This document shows, one piece after another, positions 5,655 through 9,490 of a stretch of 9,490 nt of DNA (the stretch's first letter is position 1; every line of letters begins with the position of its first letter). The notes under the pieces were generated by a model that had not been told where the DNA came from, searched no databases, and worked only from the letters and a program-made list of their open reading frames with translations. The translations under genes were made by a program, and so were the position numbers. Origin of the DNA: Clostridia bacterium (GTDB lineage: Bacteria; Bacillota; Clostridia; Oscillospirales; Ruminococcaceae); assembly GCA_026000865.1 (NCBI GenBank), contig BNZF01000051.1:1-9490 (forward strand), written 5' to 3'.

Positions 5655-6758
5655 ATGAATAAACCAAAAATGAAAACAAGTAAAATAATTAAACGTGTGC
5701 TTTGGGTTTTGCTAGTCTTATTTATTTATGTGTTGGTTGCAGCTTATACACTGTTACATACTGTTGTAAATGGACCATCCGAAACAGTTAGGAATACCCT
5801 TGTGCTTTCGGCAAAACAAGCAAGTGCAACAAAATGGGTGCCAGGGTTGTTTCTTGATAAAGACCTTGTGAATAAAATTGTTGACCATAGTCAAGAACAA
5901 GTTGCAGAAGAAGTTGATGTAGATGATTTTACTCCTCCTATTGATAATTCAACAGATGATGGCACGAAAAAACCTGTTGACCCTTGGGCAGATGCAATTG
6001 ATGGTATGAAATACGCGGTTGTCAACGGTGCGACTTATAAAGCATATGTGTTGCTTGTGCATGACCCGTCAAGGCTATATGTCTCGACTTCAAGCGATTA
6101 TAAAAGCGGAAAAGGTGGCATGAGGATTTATGATGCCGCAGTGCGTGATGGTGCAATTGCCGCGATTAACGGCGGTGAATTTGCAGACGTAAACGGAGTA
6201 GGCGATGGTTCAAAGCCGATAGGTTTGACATATTCAAACGGTGAATGTGTTTGGAATGACGGCTCTATTCGTACGTTTATCGGTATTGACAATAATCATA
6301 GATTGTTTGTTGCAAATAGTATGACAAAGGGCGAGGCAGACAGTATCGGTATACGAGACGGCGTTTCATTTCAGTTTAATAACGTTTTGATTAAAGAAGA
6401 GGACGGCAAAGTTTCTGCGTACCGTGCTGATGAAAACAGAGGGGTATCACAGCGAACAGCGATAGGTCAAACACGTGACGGCACATTTATTTTGGTTGTA
6501 ACTGACGGACGAACTGCAAGCAGTATCGGTGCAACTCCGAATGATATTATCGACCTTATGTTGTCTTATGGTGCGGTTAATGCTGGCATGCTTGACGGTG
6601 GCTCTTCCGCTATGATGTATTATCAAGACTATTTTAATAAGTATAATATCGACAAAGATACTCTTGACAAATATCAACAAATCGGATTAATTAATAAATA
6701 TAAAGCATTCACTACACCTCGTACTTTACCAACATTTTTTATGGTACGACCTGAATAA
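5655..6758 (+). CDS. Membrane-anchored phosphodiester glycosidase (NAGPA domain) protein
   Basis: Predicted product of 367 aa. A basic N-terminus (MNKPKMKTSKIIKR) leads into one membrane segment at about residues 15-36, so the rest should lie outside the cell. GPSET (40-44) and a following helix resemble the linker seen in clostridial members. An acidic, proline-containing spacer (about 88-110) leads to the catalytic domain. That domain shows NGGEF (172-176), QRTAIGQTRDG (266-276), TDGR (283-286), GATPNDIIDLM (292-302) and LDGGSSAMMYY (313-323), the conserved core of NAGPA/DUF2233 proteins. The family cleaves sugar-1-phosphodiester bonds; bacterial members are tied to exopolysaccharide or wall glycopolymer processing. 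The substrate is unknown. The only promoter candidate is TTATTA-16-TATTCT ending at 5585, which overlaps the right end of element E and is weak. Confidence 0.92.
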   Translation: MNKPKMKTSKIIKRVLWVLLVLFIYVLVAAYTLLHTVVNGPSETVRNTLVLSAKQASATKWVPGLFLDKDLVNKIVDHSQEQVAEEVDVDDFTPPIDNSTDDGTKKPVDPWADAIDGMKYAVVNGATYKAYVLLVHDPSRLYVSTSSDYKSGKGGMRIYDAAVRDGAIAAINGGEFADVNGVGDGSKPIGLTYSNGECVWNDGSIRTFIGIDNNHRLFVANSMTKGEADSIGIRDGVSFQFNNVLIKEEDGKVSAYRADENRGVSQRTAIGQTRDGTFILVVTDGRTASSIGATPNDIIDLMLSYGAVNAGMLDGGSSAMMYYQDYFNKYNIDKDTLDKYQQIGLINKYKAFTTPRTLPTFFMVRPE

Positions 6759-6792
6759 GTTCAGTTTTAATAAATATTAAGAGAAATTATAA

Positions 6793-6956
6793 TAAACCTA
6801 AACTTACTTTTTATAGTTTTTCTTTAAGTAAGTAGTTTTGGGACTTCGCTCCGATAAGAGTGACGGAGTCACGCAACCACGCCGTTTCTATTTATATTCC
6901 ATGGTTTTACCTAAAAACCTCACAAACAAATATCAAAAATTTAAAATAAATTATAA
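6793..6956 (+). mobile_element. MITE-like element, copy C (first of a tandem pair)
   Basis: It starts with TAAACCTAAACTTAC, contains the shared 20-bp block (6802-6821) and the right block CTATTTATATTCC (6888-6900), then GGTTTTACCTAAAAA. The interior holds the hairpin GTGAC-GGA-GTCAC. Copy D follows with a period of 164 bp. Each unit is preceded by AAATTATAATA, a TATAAT-like box without a good -35, so a weak promoter in each unit is possible. A right end like that of copy B (GTCTA) is missing, so the right part may be truncated or recombined. Confidence 0.7.
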
Positions 6957-7118
6957 TAGACCTAAACTTACTTTTTATAGTTTTTTTGTAAGTAAGTAGT
7001 TTTGGGACTTCGCCCCCAATAAGCGTGGCGGAGTCACGCACGCCGTTTCTATTTATATTCCATGGTTTTACCTAAAAATATCACAAATAAATATCAAAAA
7101 TTTAAGAGAAATTATAAT
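6957..7118 (+). mobile_element. MITE-like element, copy D (second of a tandem pair)
   Basis: It starts with TAGACCTAAACTTAC, the best-preserved end of the pair. The shared 20-bp block is at 6966-6985 and the right block at 7049-7061. It is close to identical to copy C except for substitutions in the interior hairpin and a 4-nt loss in the CACGCAACCACGCC tract. Its interior can pair GCGTG with CACGC. The unit ends at AAATTATAATA, 45 bp before the next start codon, so it supplies the immediate upstream region of the next gene. The arrangement looks like a duplication of an existing element. Confidence 0.72.
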
Positions 7119-7162
7119 AACCCAACTAACATTTTTTAGAATAATTTTAAAGGAAATCATTA

Positions 7163-8251
7163 ATGAAACAAAAGTCTAATCGAAAATTTAAAATTGGTAA
7201 ATTTCATATTATAGTGATAGATTGTGTACTTCTCGGTATTATAGCATTAATTATCGCAAGGTCAATGCTGGTAAATTATCTCCAAGAATTTGAAGATAGC
7301 CAGCCTAATTATACTGCTGAACAGATTTTTGCGGATTATTACAACCCGCCTGATATAGAAGTTCTTCTTGAAAACAGTAATTTTGAGTTATCTCAGTTTG
7401 AAACAAAAGATGACCTTAAAGATTATTTTACGCAAATATTAAGCGATGCGGATATTACATACAACCGCTCGTCTGCAAGCGTTGACGGCAAAACACTTAA
7501 ATTTGCCGTTAAAGCGAATGGTGTAAAGTTTTCTGATTTTACTCTTACTCTGTCTGATAAAAAAACGAAACACAAATTTGATTTATATGAGCTTGACAAT
7601 ATTGGAATATTTTACAACTCTGATGCAAAAGTAAAAATAACAATTCCAACGACCGATAAAGCTTTTATCAACGGTTTTATGCTTAACGCTGAATATCTCA
7701 CCGAGAGCGATATTCCGTTTGAAAATGATACCGCTCCGATTGACGGAGTGAACCCGATTACTTTTAAAACTTATACCGTTAACAATTTGCTTAAAACTCC
7801 GAAAGTTGAGGAAGAAAATCGCTTTGGTGTGAAAAGTGAACTATCTCCAACAGACGGCGTATATAAGGCTAATGTTGCATATAATGATGACCTTGAAGAA
7901 AAATATGGCGACTATGTTGTCAAAGCAATTCAAACCTATTCGGATATGACCCACCAAGACGCGACCAAAACACAAGCTTTGCAATATTATGAACCAAACA
8001 CCGAAATTTATAATTTTGTTTTAAGGACAGAAAACACTTGGGACTGGGCACATTCTGGAAGTAGTTTTGAGAATGTTAAAATTAACGAATTTTATGCATA
8101 TGACGAAAAAACTTTCTCTTGCCGTGTGAGTTTTGTGCAAAAACTGCATAAATGGGGCGTGGACGACTATGTTGATTCGCTTGACTTAACGGTATTCCTG
8201 CGTGAACAGGCAAACGGCAAATATCTAATTTTTGCACAGAGGACTAATTAA
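7163..8251 (+). CDS. Unrecognised membrane-anchored extracytoplasmic protein
   Basis: Predicted product of 362 aa; no family was recognised. A basic start (MKQKSNRKFKIGK) precedes one membrane segment at about residues 14-33, predicting a type II anchor with the rest outside the cell. Residues 60-155 and 245-362 each have the order helix then several strands, and the end (FSCRVSFVQKL ... LDLTVFLREQANGKYLIF) resembles a cystatin- or NTF2-like sheet; this is inference from pattern only. Between them, VKITIPTTDKAFINGFMLN reads like a small beta-domain of the 'protein-NG' type found in surface proteins. There are no catalytic motifs. AAGGA at 7150-7154 supports the start. It follows the NAGPA gene after the tandem elements and ends at a strong convergent terminator. 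A role at the cell surface is likely; nothing more can be said. Confidence 0.85.
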   Translation: MKQKSNRKFKIGKFHIIVIDCVLLGIIALIIARSMLVNYLQEFEDSQPNYTAEQIFADYYNPPDIEVLLENSNFELSQFETKDDLKDYFTQILSDADITYNRSSASVDGKTLKFAVKANGVKFSDFTLTLSDKKTKHKFDLYELDNIGIFYNSDAKVKITIPTTDKAFINGFMLNAEYLTESDIPFENDTAPIDGVNPITFKTYTVNNLLKTPKVEEENRFGVKSELSPTDGVYKANVAYNDDLEEKYGDYVVKAIQTYSDMTHQDATKTQALQYYEPNTEIYNFVLRTENTWDWAHSGSSFENVKINEFYAYDEKTFSCRVSFVQKLHKWGVDDYVDSLDLTVFLREQANGKYLIFAQRTN

Positions 8252-8265
8252 TATTTTGGTTAAAC

Positions 8266-8302
8266 AAAAAAACGCTGTTCTTATTTTAGAACAGCGTTTT
8301 TT
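8266..8302. terminator. Bidirectional rho-independent terminator
   Basis: AAAAAACGCTGTTC (8267-8280) pairs perfectly with GAACAGCGTTTTTT (8289-8302) around an 8-nt loop. It has a U-run on both strands and serves the converging genes at 8251 and 8304. Confidence 0.95.
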
Positions 8303-8303
8303 A

Positions 8304-8933
8304 TTATTTTTTCTGAATTTTTTTGAATACAACAGGTTCTATGAAACTGAATGTAAAAAACGCTAGAACAGCACATATTATTCCAATAACTACACCGCCG
8401 ATTACATCACTAGCATAATGCACGCCGATGTATATACGCGAGAAACCTATTAAAAATGCAAGAATTATGCCAACCACGCCGAGTATTCGCAAAGTTAACA
8501 AATTTGGTTTTTTAGTATCGTCAATCCATTTTGACCGCAAACCTAGAATAAACGCAACTGCACCCGCGAATGATGCCGCCGTGTGACCTGACGGGAATGA
8601 GAAATCCTCGGGTCTTTTGACCAAATCAGGATAGAAATAATTAAATGTCCCCCAATCGAAGTCAAACGGACGCTCACGTGCGAAAACATGTTTCAATATT
8701 CCGTTGACTAATATAACGTCAAAAACCAAAGCAATCGCCATTATAATTGCTGGCTTGCGGGTTTGCTTCGGGACCATAAGTACAACTGCAAGAACTATCC
8801 AAAATAATCCCTTATCGCCAAGGCGAGTGATAAACTTAAAAAAGCCGTCTGCAACCCCACCATCACCCGGTGAAAAATTATCATAAATCCATTGGAAAAA
8901 CGCTTTATCAAACGTCAAAAATTTTTCAAACAT
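8304..8933 (-). CDS. PAP2 superfamily membrane phosphatase
   Basis: Predicted product of 209 aa. All three phosphatase motifs are present: KHVFARERP (81-89), PSGH in SFPSGHTA (112-119), and SRIYIGVHYASD (165-176), which carries the catalytic histidine. About five to six membrane segments are visible (e.g. 43-55, 61-80, 120-132, 148-166, 177-197). The fold and size fit undecaprenyl-pyrophosphate or phosphatidylglycerophosphate phosphatases of the type 2 phosphatidic acid phosphatase family; the lipid substrate cannot be chosen from sequence. The start is MFEKF at 8933, with AGAAAGG (8941-8947) 7 nt upstream. An in-frame ATG farther upstream would lie in the leader hairpins and lacks such a site. 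An undecaprenyl-phosphate recycling role would fit the nearby GT2-GtrA gene. Confidence 0.93.
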   Translation of the reverse strand: MFEKFLTFDKAFFQWIYDNFSPGDGGVADGFFKFITRLGDKGLFWIVLAVVLMVPKQTRKPAIIMAIALVFDVILVNGILKHVFARERPFDFDWGTFNYFYPDLVKRPEDFSFPSGHTAASFAGAVAFILGLRSKWIDDTKKPNLLTLRILGVVGIILAFLIGFSRIYIGVHYASDVIGGVVIGIICAVLAFFTFSFIEPVVFKKIQKK

Positions 8934-9200
8934 TTTTATGCCTTTCTGTATTGTTTTTTTAATTAAACCTATATAACAAATTACCTTGAAATTTGCAAGC
9001 AAATTTCAAACACGGCGTATCGGAGTACGCCGAAACCTTTGTTTCATACGCAATTCCGAGCGTATCAAAAGCACACTCCCTCGCCGTACGGTAAAGGTCC
9101 CAACATCTATACGTCAAGTGATAAAATAGGGGAAGATTTCCCTGAAATTGCAGGAAAATTTCTAAACTTACACTTAGATAAATTTCAAACATTTTTAAAC
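8934..9200 (-). promoter_or_regulatory. Long structured 5' leader of the PAP2 gene
   Basis: About 265 nt separate the promoter from the start codon. In minus-strand order, four hairpins sit almost end to end. H1 is ATACGC(8-nt loop)GCGTAT at 9046-9065; H2 is GAAAC-AAAG-GTTTC at 9032-9045; H3 is CGGCGTA-CTCCGA-TACGCCG at 9013-9032; H4 has 11-bp arms TTGAAATTTGC / GCAAATTTCAA with a 2-nt spacer at 8986-9009. Upstream are weaker stems at about 9156-9186 and 9135-9157. The H1 loop contains TCGGA and the H3 loop TCCGA, which can pair. No known riboswitch class was recognised and no clear terminator precedes the gene. The region also carries repeated TTTGAAA motifs, so part of it may be an insertion. 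Confidence 0.5.
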
Positions 9201-9207
9201 TCACAAT

Positions 9208-9235
9208 AGTATATCATACTTTCAGATTAATGCAA
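9208..9235 (-). promoter_or_regulatory. Promoter for the PAP2 transcript
   Basis: On the minus strand, TTGCAT (9235-9230) is followed 16 bp later by TATACT (9213-9208). It is close to the sigma-A consensus and lies between the chemotaxis gene's terminator and the structured leader. Confidence 0.7.
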
Positions 9236-9255
9236 GAGAAATTTTCAAACTGCAT

Positions 9256-9287
9256 AAAAAACTCGCCACTATGAAAGTGGCGAGTTT
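9256..9287 (-). terminator. Terminator of the chemotaxis receptor gene
   Basis: AAACTCGCCACT (9259-9270) pairs with AGTGGCGAGTTT (9276-9287) around ATGAA. On the minus strand the stem is followed by a run of six U. It lies 18 bp past the stop codon. Confidence 0.92.
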
Positions 9288-9305
9288 AAATCTACAAATT
9301 AGCAA

Positions 9306-9490
9306 TTAGTACTTATCCCCACCTAAGTCAATTGTGGGTCTTTGGGAAGAATAGTTAGAAGACGAACGGTTTGGAGAACTACTCACACCACGTTGATAGT
9401 TGCCTTTAAGACGGAATTTCTCAACGTTTGAGGTAAGAACAGTTGACTGAGCATTAAGTTCCTCAGCAGAAGCCGCACATTCCTCAGCAG
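9306..9490 (-). CDS. Methyl-accepting chemotaxis protein, C-terminal fragment (gene cut by window edge)
   Basis: Sixty-one codons including the stop are visible; the 5' part lies beyond the right edge. The fragment begins AEECAASAEELNAQ, which matches the end of the coiled-coil signalling domain where methylation-helix heptads of MCPs typically read AxxSEELNAQ, and continues STVLTSNVEKFRL. A Ser/Asn/Arg-rich flexible tail (SSSPNRSSSNYSSQ) then leads to the terminal LGGDKY. Such tails are common in clostridial receptors and can tether adaptation enzymes, though the classic NWETF pentapeptide is absent. It would signal to CheA/CheW in the cytoplasm, which suggests a chemotactic and probably motile organism. 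The sensed ligand cannot be judged. Confidence 0.85.
   Translation of the reverse strand, partial: AEECAASAEELNAQSTVLTSNVEKFRLKGNYQRGVSSSPNRSSSNYSSQRPTIDLGGDKY

Noticed and set aside
6447..6680. Minus-strand 77-codon reading frame
   Set aside because: It overlaps the catalytic core of the NAGPA gene and is the antisense shadow of a conserved coding region.
1825..8251. A single operon of four plus-strand genes
   Set aside because: Gaps of 400 to 520 bp contain elements, a palindromic terminator candidate and at least one strong internal promoter (3985-4012).
8959..9204. Minus-strand 81-codon reading frame in the PAP2 leader
   Set aside because: It runs through the four hairpins, has no ribosome binding site and no protein-like composition; its MFE start only reflects the direct repeat of the PAP2 start.

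Overview
The window is AT-rich DNA with strong AGGAG-type ribosome binding sites, U-run hairpin terminators and protein families common in Clostridia. It probably comes from a gut-type Gram-positive Firmicute (Oscillospiraceae/Ruminococcaceae-like). That placement is inferred from gene content and base composition, not from a marker gene.

Layout, left to right. Bases 1-490 are a tandem array with a 107-bp period; each unit is made of two diverged ~53-bp monomers and each monomer carries a TACAG...CTGTA dyad. A DUF4956 membrane protein gene follows (572-1276, +). Then come asnB-type asparagine synthetase (1825-3606, +), a GT2 glycosyltransferase fused to a GtrA-like membrane domain (4125-5198, +), a membrane-anchored phosphodiester glycosidase (NAGPA) protein (5655-6758, +) and an unrecognised membrane-anchored protein (7163-8251, +). 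A convergent terminator separates these from a PAP2 phosphatase (8304-8933, -). At the right edge is the C-terminal end of a methyl-accepting chemotaxis protein (9306-9490, -, cut by the window).

The plus-strand genes do not form a tight operon. Each gap is 400-550 bp, and the four gaps from 1277 to 7162 each hold at least one copy of a small non-coding element. Four copies share an identical 20-bp left block and a nearly identical 13-bp right block around variable interiors. A fifth, at 5393-5581, shares the terminal inverted repeat. The copy at 3703-3853 has TAGAC...GTCTA ends and a perfect 8-bp flanking direct repeat, which is the footprint of a transposition event. These are best read as MITE-like non-autonomous elements.

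Functionally, the GT2-GtrA protein, the NAGPA protein and the PAP2 phosphatase all fit cell-envelope polysaccharide or polyprenyl-phosphate metabolism, so the neighbourhood has an envelope theme. The link to asnB and DUF4956 is only positional. The most unusual non-coding features are the dyad array at 1-490, the MITE-like family, a 30-bp perfect palindrome inside asnB, and a long leader upstream of the PAP2 gene that can fold into a chain of hairpins with two complementary loops.
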